Of a stretch of 37,877 nt of DNA, positions 25,310 through 33,557 are shown piece after piece. The DNA is taken from contig BJHF01000064.1 of the NCBI GenBank assembly GCA_014191855.1, forward strand, positions 1 through 37,877, given 5' to 3'. The position numbers and the translations under genes are program-made. Every line of letters starts with the position of its first letter. Positions within the stretch are counted from its first letter, which is position 1. The notes below the pieces were generated by a model that did no database searches, was not told the DNA's origin, and worked only from the letters and a program-made list of their open reading frames with translations. This DNA is from Deltaproteobacteria bacterium. GTDB lineage: Bacteria > Myxococcota_A > UBA796 > SXON01.

Positions 25310-26398
25310 CGAAACGCCGAAGCTCAGTCCCTCCACCAACGTCTCCTCGCTCAACGCGTCGCCCACCGGCAGGCTGAATACCAGCTCGCGGTCCTGCTGG
25401 CCGAGCTTGCCGACCGTCGGCTGTTTGCGGAGCTCGGGTACGCTTCGGTCGGCGAGTACGGCATGGCGGTGCTCGACCTCTCAAAGCGGACCACGCGCGA
25501 CCTCGTGCGCATTGGCCGCCGACTGGACGAACTTCCGGCGTTGGCGGAAGCGTTGGCCGCCGGCGCGCTGGATTGGACAAAGGCGCGGGAGATCGTCTCG
25601 ATCGCGACACCGGAAACGGCCGGAGCCTGGGTGGAGCACGCGCTCGCGGTGTCATCGCGGGTGCTGGAGCGGGATGTCGCGCACACCAAAGTTGGCGACC
25701 CGCCTCCCCCGGAGGGCGTACCCCCCGAGCGCGGGCCGGAGCGCGTTCGGGTCGTCCTGGAGATGCAGGCCGCAGACGCCGAAGTGTTGTACCAGGCGAT
25801 CGCCCTCTGTCGCGCGCAGTCGGACCTCGACCGGGCAGAGATTGACGATGGCGCCTTGGTAGCGATAATCGCGAACAACTACGTCCACGCGGCGGGGGCG
25901 CGGGAGGACACGCCGACCGGCGAACGCTATCGCATCGTCATCCACCAGTGTTCGGATTGCGGGATCGCGGAGTCGCCGCTCAACGACGTGTCGGACACCG
26001 TCGTCGCCGAGGCGCGCTGCGACGCCGAGGTTGTGGATATGCGACCCGGCGAATCGGAGGGCCACGCCGCGAAGGTCATCGCGCCCGCGGCCCGGCGAAA
26101 GCTGCTTCATCGGGCAGGCTGGCGGTGCGAGGCGCCAGGATGTTGCAATCGACTGTGGCTGGATGTCCATCATCTCCAAGCGCGAGCCGACGGCGGAGGC
26201 AACAATGCTGGCAATCTTGTGGTGCTTTGCTGTGCACATCATCGAGCCATCCACCTGGGTGGACTCGCCCTTGCTCGCGAGCCCGACGGGGGCGTCGTCG
26301 TGACGCACCGGGAGGGGCGGCGGCGAGGTTGCGAGGCCTCGCCCGATAGCGTCCGTCGGACTCCGTGGGATACGACGCTGGGGACGAGGAGGCGCTGA
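25292..26398 (+). CDS. HNH endonuclease with DUF222-like helical N-terminal domain
   Basis: This 368-aa protein has an N-terminal helical part (LGYASVGEYGMAVLDLSKRT, then LAAGALDWTKAREIV) of the kind seen in DUF222/13E12-like and myxobacterial HNH proteins. A C-terminal HNH domain follows: zinc-type Cys279-x4-Cys284, the DVHH core (His293, His294), Asn308 and CCAHHRAIH (Cys313, Cys314, His316, His317, His321). HNH domains cut DNA with a single metal ion. The start is ATG 25292 or 25307; the first is partly buried in a hairpin. Its stop overlaps the start of the next gene (TGATG), so the two proteins are made together. These proteins are often multicopy; whether this one has a defence, self-splicing or other role cannot be told. 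Confidence 0.82.
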   Translation: MLRYFMRNAEAQSLHQRLLAQRVAHRQAEYQLAVLLAELADRRLFAELGYASVGEYGMAVLDLSKRTTRDLVRIGRRLDELPALAEALAAGALDWTKAREIVSIATPETAGAWVEHALAVSSRVLERDVAHTKVGDPPPPEGVPPERGPERVRVVLEMQAADAEVLYQAIALCRAQSDLDRAEIDDGALVAIIANNYVHAAGAREDTPTGERYRIVIHQCSDCGIAESPLNDVSDTVVAEARCDAEVVDMRPGESEGHAAKVIAPAARRKLLHRAGWRCEAPGCCNRLWLDVHHLQARADGGGNNAGNLVVLCCAHHRAIHLGGLALAREPDGGVVVTHREGRRRGCEASPDSVRRTPWDTTLGTRRR

Positions 26399-27246
26399 TG
26401 CTCGACAACGGCACACTTCCCCATGAAGGCGCCAACCGTGAGCGAACCATCATCGTCGTGCCGGGGTTGCTCACCCAAACAGGCCAATGGAAGACGCGGC
26501 CGCCCGAATTGCTCGAAGGCAAGGCCGCCAGGGCAGCGGCGAAGGGCTGGTACGATGCCGTCGAGAAGGCGCGCGGGGCGATGGACTGCGACGTGAGGGT
26601 GTTCGACTGGCCTCGGCGGTCGTGGTGGCAAGTGTTGAGGGGAGCCGCAGAGTCGGCGAATTCCTATCGGACCGCCGCGCCTTGGCTCGGCCCGGGGACG
26701 GCGTTCGCATTCGAGTTCGTCAAGGGCCTAGTTCAGTTCGTCCGAGAGCGCGAGGCGTTTATACTGGATTGCCAAACCGCCGCGGTGGAACTCAGGAAGG
26801 CGATCGACAAACTGGACAGAGATGTCGTCGTGATCGGCCACAGCGCGGGAGCCCGCGTAGCATGGCTGGCGAGCCAGGGGCTTGCGAATCCAGCTCGTGC
26901 GCTCTATCTGCTGGCACCGGCCGTTGGGCAGAAGGAAGAGGGTTTCGACAGGCGCCCAAGGCTCCGCGACGACGGCGACGCATATGTCGTCTACAGCCAC
27001 GCGGACTTGGCTTTCCAGGTGGGTTTCAATCGGGACTTCCCACTTGGTGCGAGCGTGGGCGGAGCGGGATTGGACCCGCGCAGGCTGGGGTACGACTGTC
27101 TGCGCACAAGCGAGCTACTGCGGGAGGACATCGGGCACACCGAGTATGCGAAACACCTCCAGCTCCTGCTCCGCGGCGATGGGCAACACCGTGTGCAACT
27201 CGAATGGAAACGCCTCGAAGCCGAATGGTCCGCCTCGCGCCGCTGA
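26398..27246 (+). CDS. Alpha/beta hydrolase coupled to the HNH endonuclease
   Basis: This 282-aa protein shows an alpha/beta-hydrolase pattern: TIIVVPGLLTQTG (oxyanion strand), nucleophile elbow IGHSAGARVAW (Ser149), a likely acid at Asp203 (YSHADLAF) and His247 (EDIGHTEY). The region around the nucleophile resembles DUF726-type lipases; the whole protein matches no family I can name. The start is ATG 26398, which overlaps the HNH stop (TGATG) and follows a GGAGG sequence at a good distance, so it is translated by coupling. There is no signal peptide. The pairing of a nuclease with a possible lipase or esterase suggests the two act in one process, but this is inference. Confidence 0.78.
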   Translation: MLDNGTLPHEGANRERTIIVVPGLLTQTGQWKTRPPELLEGKAARAAAKGWYDAVEKARGAMDCDVRVFDWPRRSWWQVLRGAAESANSYRTAAPWLGPGTAFAFEFVKGLVQFVREREAFILDCQTAAVELRKAIDKLDRDVVVIGHSAGARVAWLASQGLANPARALYLLAPAVGQKEEGFDRRPRLRDDGDAYVVYSHADLAFQVGFNRDFPLGASVGGAGLDPRRLGYDCLRTSELLREDIGHTEYAKHLQLLLRGDGQHRVQLEWKRLEAEWSASRR

Positions 27247-27314
27247 CGACTCTTCCTCGCGCGAAGCTCCTCCCACCCGCGGCGTCGTGTAGCCACTCGA
27301 CAACCCGCCCCCAA

Positions 27315-27373
27315 CCTCCCCTCTTCACTCTTCATCCCCTTCGCGACTTCGCGCCTTTGCGTGACCCTTTCTG
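27315..27373. repeat. Dispersed repeat, copy 1
   Basis: A 59-nt unit beginning CCTCCCCTCTTCACTC and containing a CTTCGCGACTTCGCGCCTTT core. It matches copy 2 (27423-27481) at nearly all positions. It lies in the convergent space between the hydrolase stop (27246) and the MYXO-CTERM gene. The rest of that gap holds nothing else recognisable. Confidence 0.75.
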
Positions 27374-27422
27374 AGGGAGCCGCCTGTATGGGCTCGCTCC
27401 AACATCAGCCCCACCGCCGCGC

Positions 27423-27481
27423 CCTCCCCTCTTCACTCTTCATCCCCTTAGCGACTTCGCGACTTTGCGTGAACCTTTCTG
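27423..27481. repeat. Dispersed repeat, copy 2 (encodes the end of the MYXO-CTERM protein)
   Basis: Second copy of the 59-nt unit, 108 bp from copy 1 and in the same orientation. On the minus strand its first part is read as codons (QKGSRKVAKSLRG) and supplies the stop codon (TGA, 27442-27440) of the upstream protein. Its CTTCGCGACTTCGCG core resembles interspersed repeats common in GC-rich environmental bacteria; that comparison is from memory. Confidence 0.75.
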
Positions 27482-28708
27482 CTGGAACCGCCTCCCCACG
27501 CTCGCGACCGCCACCAGTCCAACCGTCCACCCGGCCTCCCCTCCCCGAAGCCCGCAGCCGCACCCACCGCCATCGCCGTTCCCGGTGTCCGCCGGGCTCC
27601 CCGTGTCCGCGCTGTCCCCCGAGTCGACCGACACATCCTGGCCTGTATCAGATGTGTCAACCAACTCCGATGTATCACCTGTGTCACCCGTATCCCCCGT
27701 GTCCACCGGCACCCCCGTGTCCTCCACCGCCTCCGGCCCACAGGCGTCGAGGTCGATTATCACCGTCTTCACGTCGTTGTGCGCCGAAGGGGTGTCGCTG
27801 TGGTACGACACGAGCAGCATGTCCTCCTTCCGGTCGAACCAGGCATAGAACGCCCCGATCGGCGCGGCTATGTTGGTGATCTGCATCTGGTCGATCAAGT
27901 TCCAGTCCGCGTCGAAGGCGCTCAGGTAGACATTCCCGTTTTGTGTCGACCACGAATCCGCGTCCGTCCGCATCATGTGCGCCACGATGAAGGTGTCCCG
28001 CACCTTCTCCATGCGCTGATACCAGTAGGCATGCGAGCCCGCTATCGCGACGTCCACATCCCACTGCTGCACCAGGGAGAGGTCCGGCGCGTACTGCGCC
28101 ACGTGCATCACCTCCCAATAGGCGTCGGAGTCCCCTACGGCCCACAGGTAGTTGTCGTCCGTGTACATCGCGCTGCCGGCCGCTTCGGGGGGGCCCTCCA
28201 ACTCCAACGAACCCGTCACCGTAAGGTCCTCGGCCAGGAATTCGAGCTCCATCTCAATCCAGGGTTCGCGCTCGGAGTGCCCCGCCGCCTGCACCCACGA
28301 ACCGCACACCACGGGCGGATCCATGTCCACGCCGTTGGGGTTCGCCTCCTCCACGATCCCATCGTAGATCGGCTGAAAATTCTCGTCGTACCGGAAGGAG
28401 TAGATGGTGTCGTCGGGCGTGCCGACCGTGGCCGAAGCTACGTGTAAATACGTACCATCGGGGCACAAGGAGACTGCGTGATCCAGCAGGTTGGTGCGCG
28501 TCGTGAGGTCGCGACGTGTGGAGCGATCAAGTTCCAGGCTGTCCGGCAGCCAGGCATAGTGGAAATTCCCCGCCGCCGCGTGGGTGACGTGCCAGCCGCC
28601 CTCAGCCGCAAACACCCGCACCCAGCTTCCCGACACGTCGAGCTCCACCGGATCGCTCATCGTGAGGAAGATTGGGCCCGCGAACGCCGAAGCGACGAAG
28701 AACAGCAT
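27440..28708 (-). CDS. Exported MYXO-CTERM-like protein, DTG-rich linker, repeat-derived tail
   Basis: This 422-aa protein has a short signal (MLFFVASAFA, cleaved before GPIFL). Residues about 20-320 are a beta-rich, Trp/Tyr-rich domain of unknown family, possibly a propeller. Residues about 325-380 are a flexible linker of repeated DTGDTG, DTS and DSG motifs, typical before MYXO-CTERM tails. The tail starts CGCG, followed by a hydrophobic segment (WTVGLVAVASV) and RR. Here 15 further residues (FQQKGSRKVAKSLRG) follow, most of them encoded by a dispersed repeat. A normal MYXO-CTERM ends at the Arg cluster, so sorting may be altered. The gene starts 10 nt after the aminotransferase fusion gene and is probably co-transcribed with it. 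Confidence 0.8.
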   Translation of the reverse strand: MLFFVASAFAGPIFLTMSDPVELDVSGSWVRVFAAEGGWHVTHAAAGNFHYAWLPDSLELDRSTRRDLTTRTNLLDHAVSLCPDGTYLHVASATVGTPDDTIYSFRYDENFQPIYDGIVEEANPNGVDMDPPVVCGSWVQAAGHSEREPWIEMELEFLAEDLTVTGSLELEGPPEAAGSAMYTDDNYLWAVGDSDAYWEVMHVAQYAPDLSLVQQWDVDVAIAGSHAYWYQRMEKVRDTFIVAHMMRTDADSWSTQNGNVYLSAFDADWNLIDQMQITNIAAPIGAFYAWFDRKEDMLLVSYHSDTPSAHNDVKTVIIDLDACGPEAVEDTGVPVDTGDTGDTGDTSELVDTSDTGQDVSVDSGDSADTGSPADTGNGDGGGCGCGLRGGEAGWTVGLVAVASVGRRFQQKGSRKVAKSLRG

Positions 28709-28718
28709 GTGCGAGAGC

Positions 28719-31106
28719 CTACACCCTCACAGCGCGCACGGCGCGCTCCAGCCGCTCTAAAAGCTCACCGGTGTGGTGCGCCCCGAACACCAGCGCCGGC
28801 CGGAACCGCAGGCTTCGATCGCCCGATCCGCCCAGCTCCACCCCCTCGCGCTGCGCGGCCTTCACGATGCGATCCCGCTGCGCCGGGGTGGCCACGTCGA
28901 TCGCCGCGTATGTGCCCTGGCCACGGGCCTGATCGAGCACGTCGGGGAAGGCGCGTTGGAGCCCTTCGAGGCCGGCGATCAGCCGGGCACCGACGTCCGC
29001 CGTGTACTCAAGCAGCCGGTCGCGCTCGATCACCTCAAGGATAACCTCCGCTTGTGCGCCGCGGATCGGGTCCCCAAGCCAGGTATTGAAGATCCGCAAT
29101 GGCTCGGCCGGCATGTACGCAGGCCCACAATAGAAGCCACCAAGCTGCATTTTCTTGCTGAAGGTCACGATGTCTGGCGCGCCCGCCGCGCCCCAGGTCT
29201 CATGCGCCCACATGCGCCCGGTCGACCCCACCCCCGTTTGCACCTCGTCGGCGATGAGCGCCGCACCGTACCGGGTGCACAGGCGCCGGAGCCCCTGGAA
29301 GAACGCCGGGCTCGCATGGCGATCCCCGCCTTCGCCCTGGATCGGCTCCACGATGATGGCCGCGATCACGTCGGGATGGGCGACGAACAACGCCTCGACC
29401 TCGGCCAGCGCCTTCGCCTCGGCCTCGGCGTTGGCGGCGGCATGCTCCGCCAAGGGAAACCGGCTCGCCGGGAAACCGACCACCGGCCAATCGAACGCGG
29501 GGAAGTCGAGCTTGTGGATGGCTTTCGACCGGGTAGCGGACAGGGAGCCCAGGCTCCGACCGTGGAAGCCGCCGGTGAACGAGATGACCTTCATCGCGTT
29601 GGCGCGCGACTGGGCGTTCAGCATGCACGCGGCCAGCTCTTCCGCGCTCGCCGGTGCGCCGCCCCGCTGCCGCGTGGCAAGGGCCACGAACGCAGCTTTC
29701 AATGCGTTCTCCACTGCCTCGGCGCCCGTCGTAACCGTGAACACATGGGCCATCCCCGCCGGCGCCACCCGCATCAGGGACTCCGCCACGTTCACCCACT
29801 CCGGCGGCACGGCCACGCCCAACGAGGGGCGCCATCCCGCACACCAGTCGAAGCGTCCGCTCCGCCACGCGTGGAGCAGGTCGGGGTGGTTGTAGCCGAG
29901 CGGGAGGGCCGCGATGTGGCCGTACACGTCCAAAAGCGTGTTGCCATCCACATCCACGAGGTAGTTCCCCTGGCTTCGCTGTGCATCCTGGTAGAAGTGG
30001 ATCGTGCGGGCATCCTGGATCACGCCGTGGCGCTCACGGAGTGCGAGGGACTTCGGGCCGGGGATGTCGGTAACGACGTTGGCGCGGGCCGGCTCACCGG
30101 CGAGGACGAGGGGTTTCACGGGGGCCTCCAGGGCTTGGCCGAGGGACACGATCGCGGCGCTATCCACCGCGAGATCAGGAACCTCAACCTGGTAATCGGT
30201 AGGGTAGAGCGGAAGCACGCTGGCCCGCAGCAGCGGCACGAGGCGATTCGTTTGGTTGCCGCGCCCGGGCAGCTTCAAGAGCGGCACGTCGCGGCCCCAC
30301 GCCCGCAGCCGCCCGAGAGTGAACGCCGAAGCATACGCAAGGTCGGAAGCGCGGATCGCGCGGGTATGGATGCGCGCCAGGTGGGTGACGATGGAGGCCG
30401 CGAGGTCGTATGGCAGCGTCGGCGCCGCCGGGTCGTCGAGGCGACGCACGAGCAACACCATCGGGATGTGTTGCGCGGGGACGCCCAACGCATCGAGGTC
30501 GCGAAAGTCCGGTTGGAAGTAGGGCATCGCCTCGGGCAATACTGCCCGAAAGCCAACCTTCGCATAGGCCAATTGGCGCACCACCGTGTCCTCACGGTCC
30601 GGCTCCACCGGCTCCATCTCCGCCACGAGCAACGTCGGCGTCCGCGCCGGGTCGAAGCCGTGCTCCCGAAGCGCGCGCTTCACCAGCGTGGCCGGAGCGG
30701 TGCGCAGCGCCCCGGCGAGGCCGGCGCGCCGGAACCGGTCCGCCACGAAGCTGTGGCTCAGCAACACCACCGCGCGGCCGGCCTCCACGTCGATCGCGAC
30801 CACGCCATCGCGCACCGCCGCGAGCGCGCCGTCGGGGTGGCGCCACGTCAGGAGGTGGTAACGGCACTGGATCGCACCATCGGCGATGGGCTCGCGCAAC
30901 CAGCGCTGCAGCGCCGGCCGTTGCTCGATTTCGTTACGGGGGCCGAAGTAGTCGTCCATCGCCCGATAGGCCTCATCGAACGCGGCGCTGTCGGGATCGA
31001 GCACCTCGCGGGCCTCAAACGCGGCAGCGGTGGTGTGGAACCGCGGAATCCCCTCCCCTGGGTGGAGATCGGCCGGATCGACGATGAGCGAACGGGTGGA
31101 GGTCAT
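28719..31106 (-). CDS. GNAT-like domain fused to GABA-type (class III) aminotransferase
   Basis: This 795-aa protein has two parts. Residues about 1-330 resemble a GNAT acetyltransferase (AYRAMDDYFGPRNEIEQR near 46-63, acetyl-CoA-loop-like VADRFRRAGLAGAL near 121-134); this call is moderate. Residues about 340-795 are a class III PLP aminotransferase of the eukaryotic-type GABA transaminase branch: NYLVDVDGNTLLDVYGHIAALPLGY, GAEAVENAL (461-469), FHGR (514-517), IADEVQTG with Asp620, and TFSKKMQLGG with the PLP lysine at Lys652. It would move the amino group of GABA, beta-alanine or a similar omega-amino acid to a keto acid. The frame extends to 31532 but ATG 31106 is chosen; the divergent barrel-protein gene starts at 31168. 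The aldehyde dehydrogenase nearby could oxidise the product. Confidence 0.85.
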   Translation of the reverse strand: MTSTRSLIVDPADLHPGEGIPRFHTTAAAFEAREVLDPDSAAFDEAYRAMDDYFGPRNEIEQRPALQRWLREPIADGAIQCRYHLLTWRHPDGALAAVRDGVVAIDVEAGRAVVLLSHSFVADRFRRAGLAGALRTAPATLVKRALREHGFDPARTPTLLVAEMEPVEPDREDTVVRQLAYAKVGFRAVLPEAMPYFQPDFRDLDALGVPAQHIPMVLLVRRLDDPAAPTLPYDLAASIVTHLARIHTRAIRASDLAYASAFTLGRLRAWGRDVPLLKLPGRGNQTNRLVPLLRASVLPLYPTDYQVEVPDLAVDSAAIVSLGQALEAPVKPLVLAGEPARANVVTDIPGPKSLALRERHGVIQDARTIHFYQDAQRSQGNYLVDVDGNTLLDVYGHIAALPLGYNHPDLLHAWRSGRFDWCAGWRPSLGVAVPPEWVNVAESLMRVAPAGMAHVFTVTTGAEAVENALKAAFVALATRQRGGAPASAEELAACMLNAQSRANAMKVISFTGGFHGRSLGSLSATRSKAIHKLDFPAFDWPVVGFPASRFPLAEHAAANAEAEAKALAEVEALFVAHPDVIAAIIVEPIQGEGGDRHASPAFFQGLRRLCTRYGAALIADEVQTGVGSTGRMWAHETWGAAGAPDIVTFSKKMQLGGFYCGPAYMPAEPLRIFNTWLGDPIRGAQAEVILEVIERDRLLEYTADVGARLIAGLEGLQRAFPDVLDQARGQGTYAAIDVATPAQRDRIVKAAQREGVELGGSGDRSLRFRPALVFGAHHTGELLERLERAVRAVRV

Positions 31107-31167
31107 GCCCCGCCCACATATGCCGGCGGCGAATGGTGTACCCTTGCGCCACCCTCCAGGAGACCCG

Positions 31168-32142
31168 ATGCTCGTTCTGTTCCTGTCCACGGCGCTTCTC
31201 CCCACGGCCCGCGCCGAAGAAGGCGGAATCGCCGAAGCCCCCGCGCCCACCGCGCCAGCGGACAGCGACAACTTCTTCTTCGTCGGCGGCGGCCTGGCCG
31301 TGCGGCCCGGCTTCAGCCAGGACACGTTCACGCTCGGCGGCGAAGCGGAAGCCGATCTGCGCTTTGGCGTCGGCATGGTGAGCGGCCGCTTCGACCTGGA
31401 CGTCACCGGCACCGTGCTCCCCGACGTCGGCATCGTAGAAGCCGCGCCGGATATTATCCCGATCAACGTGGTTCGCCCCGAGTGGGCGATGCTCGAGGCG
31501 GCCGGCGACTCGTGGGCGGCGCGCGGCGGCATCGTGAACGCAGCGTTCGGCCTGGAAGACTGGGATGACTGGGCGCTCTACCTGCCCACCCACGGCCAGT
31601 ACTTCGCGGCCACGCCGGGCCGAATGGCAGGCTCCGAATTCGGCTGGACCTTCGGCGAGGAGGGCCCCACGGTGACGATCGGTGGCGGGCTCGACATGGA
31701 TTACGAAGAGCCCATCGTTGAAGCGAGCGTCAACTACGAGTCCGACGGCTGGGCCACGTGGTCCGGCGTGGCTGTGTACCCGGCGATGGACACCTACGAG
31801 GCCGTGCTCGGCGCGGAGGTGTACCCCGCCGACTTCATGACCCTCGCGCTCGGCGGCGTCGCCGGGATGGGGCAGGGCTCCACCTTCGCAGACGTGTCGG
31901 TGTACGGCGTCTTCTTGCCCGAAGCGATGATCAACCCGACGATCCGGGTGGAGGGCAACTACGATCCGGATGGCTGGACTGGAGCGGCGCCCTGGGCGGT
32001 CAGCGCCGGCGGCGCCATCGTACCCACCGACTGGATGAAGTTCCTGATCGAAGCGAAGGTGCTCGGCGCCGAGGGCGATCCCGTCCCGGGCGTGTACGCC
32101 TCGCTGTGCGTGTTCCGTCCGGAGCTCGAGGAAGAAGAATAA
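31168..32142 (+). CDS. Probable outer-membrane beta-barrel protein
   Basis: This 324-aa protein starts at ATG 31168 with an AGGAGA Shine-Dalgarno sequence about 4 nt upstream. A signal peptide (MLVLFLSTALLPTARA, cleaved before EEGG) and a short Pro/Ala-rich linker precede many alternating amphipathic strands (FFFVGGGLAVRPGF, FTLGGEAEADLRFGVGM, VTIGGGLDMDYEEPIVEASV, SAGGAIVPTDWMKFLIEAKV). The last residues (YASLCVFRPELEEEE) are acidic rather than the classical aromatic end. The pattern fits a small outer-membrane barrel, though a soluble beta-sandwich cannot be excluded. It is divergent from the aminotransferase fusion (61 bp between starts) and only 2 nt from the aldehyde dehydrogenase start, so it is co-transcribed with the latter. 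Confidence 0.72.
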   Translation: MLVLFLSTALLPTARAEEGGIAEAPAPTAPADSDNFFFVGGGLAVRPGFSQDTFTLGGEAEADLRFGVGMVSGRFDLDVTGTVLPDVGIVEAAPDIIPINVVRPEWAMLEAAGDSWAARGGIVNAAFGLEDWDDWALYLPTHGQYFAATPGRMAGSEFGWTFGEEGPTVTIGGGLDMDYEEPIVEASVNYESDGWATWSGVAVYPAMDTYEAVLGAEVYPADFMTLALGGVAGMGQGSTFADVSVYGVFLPEAMINPTIRVEGNYDPDGWTGAAPWAVSAGGAIVPTDWMKFLIEAKVLGAEGDPVPGVYASLCVFRPELEEEE

Positions 32143-32144
32143 CC

Positions 32145-33554
32145 ATGCGCCCGCTGCTGCTCGCCGGCCGCCTCGTCACAACGGACGCGGCGATACAGCT
32201 CTTCGCGCCATGGGACCAGCGCCCGCTCGACGCGGTGGCCCAGGCCGGCTCGCTTGAGATGGAAGCGGCTGCCGCAGCCGCGGCACGCGCGTTCGTCGTC
32301 ACCCGAAAGATGCCCGCCCACAAGCGTGCCGAGATCCTCCGCAAAATCGCGCTGGGGCTGGGGGATCGGCGCGAGGAGCTCGCCGCCCTGATCCGCGATG
32401 AAGGCGGAAAACCCATCCAGTTCGCCCGCGCCGAGGTCGGCCGCGCGGTGGACACGTTCAACCTCAGCGCCGAGGAGTGCAGCCGCATCGAGGGCGAGGT
32501 GTTCGGCCTCGACGGGGTGCCGGCCGGCGAAGGGCGCACGGCCATCGTGCGGCGCTTCCCGCGCGGGCCCGTGCTCGCGATCGCCCCGTTCAACTTCCCG
32601 CTGAACCTCGTTGCGCACAAGGTGGCGCCCGCCATCGCGGCGGGGTGCCCCGTCGTGGTGAAGCCGGCGGAACAGACCCCCTCGGCCGCGATCGTGCTCG
32701 GCGAGATCTGCATCGCCGCCGGCTGGCCGCCGGAGGCGATGAGCGTGCTGCCCTGCGATCGCAGCGTCGCGGGTGCGCTGGTGGACGATCCCCGATTCCC
32801 GGTGATCAGCTTCACGGGCAGCGACGTCGTTGGGTGGCAGCTTCGTGCCCGCGCGCCCAACAAGCAGGTGCTGTTGGAGCTGGGCGGCAACGCATCGGCC
32901 ATCGTGCATCACGACGCCGATCTCGCCACGGCGTTGCCGCGAATCGCGCTCGGCGCCTACGCCCACGCGGGGCAGGTGTGCATCTCGGTCCAGAATGTAT
33001 TGATACATGTATCGGTCCTGGATGAGGCGCGTGAGATGCTCATCTCCGCTGCAGCCGGCGTTCCACGCGGAGATCCCAGCCGCGCCGACACCGTGTGCGG
33101 CCCGATGATCAACCCCGGCCAGGCCACGCGGGTGGAGGCCTGGATCGCCGAAGCCGTGGCTGGCGGAGCGCGGTCATGGGGCGGCGGTCGCGAGGGCAAC
33201 GTGCTCGTCCCCTCCGTGCTCGAGGGTGCCGCAGACTCGGCGCGCGTGATCCGCGACGAAGCCTTTGGCCCGCTGCTCGTGCTTCAGCCGTACGCCACCA
33301 TCCCTGAGGCCATCGCCCGTGTCAACGCTGGCCGCTTCGGCCTCCAGTGCGGCGTGTTCACGCGCGATATCAGCGCGTTGTGGGCTTGCTTCTCCGATCT
33401 CGAAGTCGGCGGCGTCATCCACGACGACTACCCCACCTTCCGCGTAGACGGCATGCCCTACGGCGGCGTGAAGGACTCTGGCGTAGGCCGCGAGGGGCCG
33501 CGGTGGGCGATCCGGGACTTTACCGAGGAGCGGTTGTTGGTGTTGCGGGCGTAG
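32145..33554 (+). CDS. NAD(P)-dependent aldehyde dehydrogenase
   Basis: This 469-aa protein is of normal family length. It shows PFNFPLN (Asn150) and VVKPAEQTP (Lys173) of the cofactor site, the general base Glu245 in LLELGGN, the catalytic Cys279 in AGQVCIS and a FTGSDVVG Rossmann-type motif near 223-230. The family oxidises aldehydes to acids. Next to a GABA-type aminotransferase, succinate- or malonate-semialdehyde is a reasonable substrate, but the sequence alone does not fix it. ATG 32145 begins 2 nt after the barrel-protein stop. It converges with the DnaJ-like gene, leaving only 3 nt between the stops. Confidence 0.9.
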   Translation: MRPLLLAGRLVTTDAAIQLFAPWDQRPLDAVAQAGSLEMEAAAAAAARAFVVTRKMPAHKRAEILRKIALGLGDRREELAALIRDEGGKPIQFARAEVGRAVDTFNLSAEECSRIEGEVFGLDGVPAGEGRTAIVRRFPRGPVLAIAPFNFPLNLVAHKVAPAIAAGCPVVVKPAEQTPSAAIVLGEICIAAGWPPEAMSVLPCDRSVAGALVDDPRFPVISFTGSDVVGWQLRARAPNKQVLLELGGNASAIVHHDADLATALPRIALGAYAHAGQVCISVQNVLIHVSVLDEAREMLISAAAGVPRGDPSRADTVCGPMINPGQATRVEAWIAEAVAGGARSWGGGREGNVLVPSVLEGAADSARVIRDEAFGPLLVLQPYATIPEAIARVNAGRFGLQCGVFTRDISALWACFSDLEVGGVIHDDYPTFRVDGMPYGGVKDSGVGREGPRWAIRDFTEERLLVLRA

Positions 33555-33557
33555 CCC

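Noticed and set aside
31107..31532. N-terminal extension of the aminotransferase fusion to 31532
   Set aside because: The extension overlaps the signal peptide and first strands of the divergent barrel-protein gene, which has its own Shine-Dalgarno sequence.
28773..31568. 931-codon plus-strand frame opposite the aminotransferase fusion
   Set aside because: Antisense shadow of a gene with a complete PLP-enzyme motif set; rich in Arg and His with no domain pattern.
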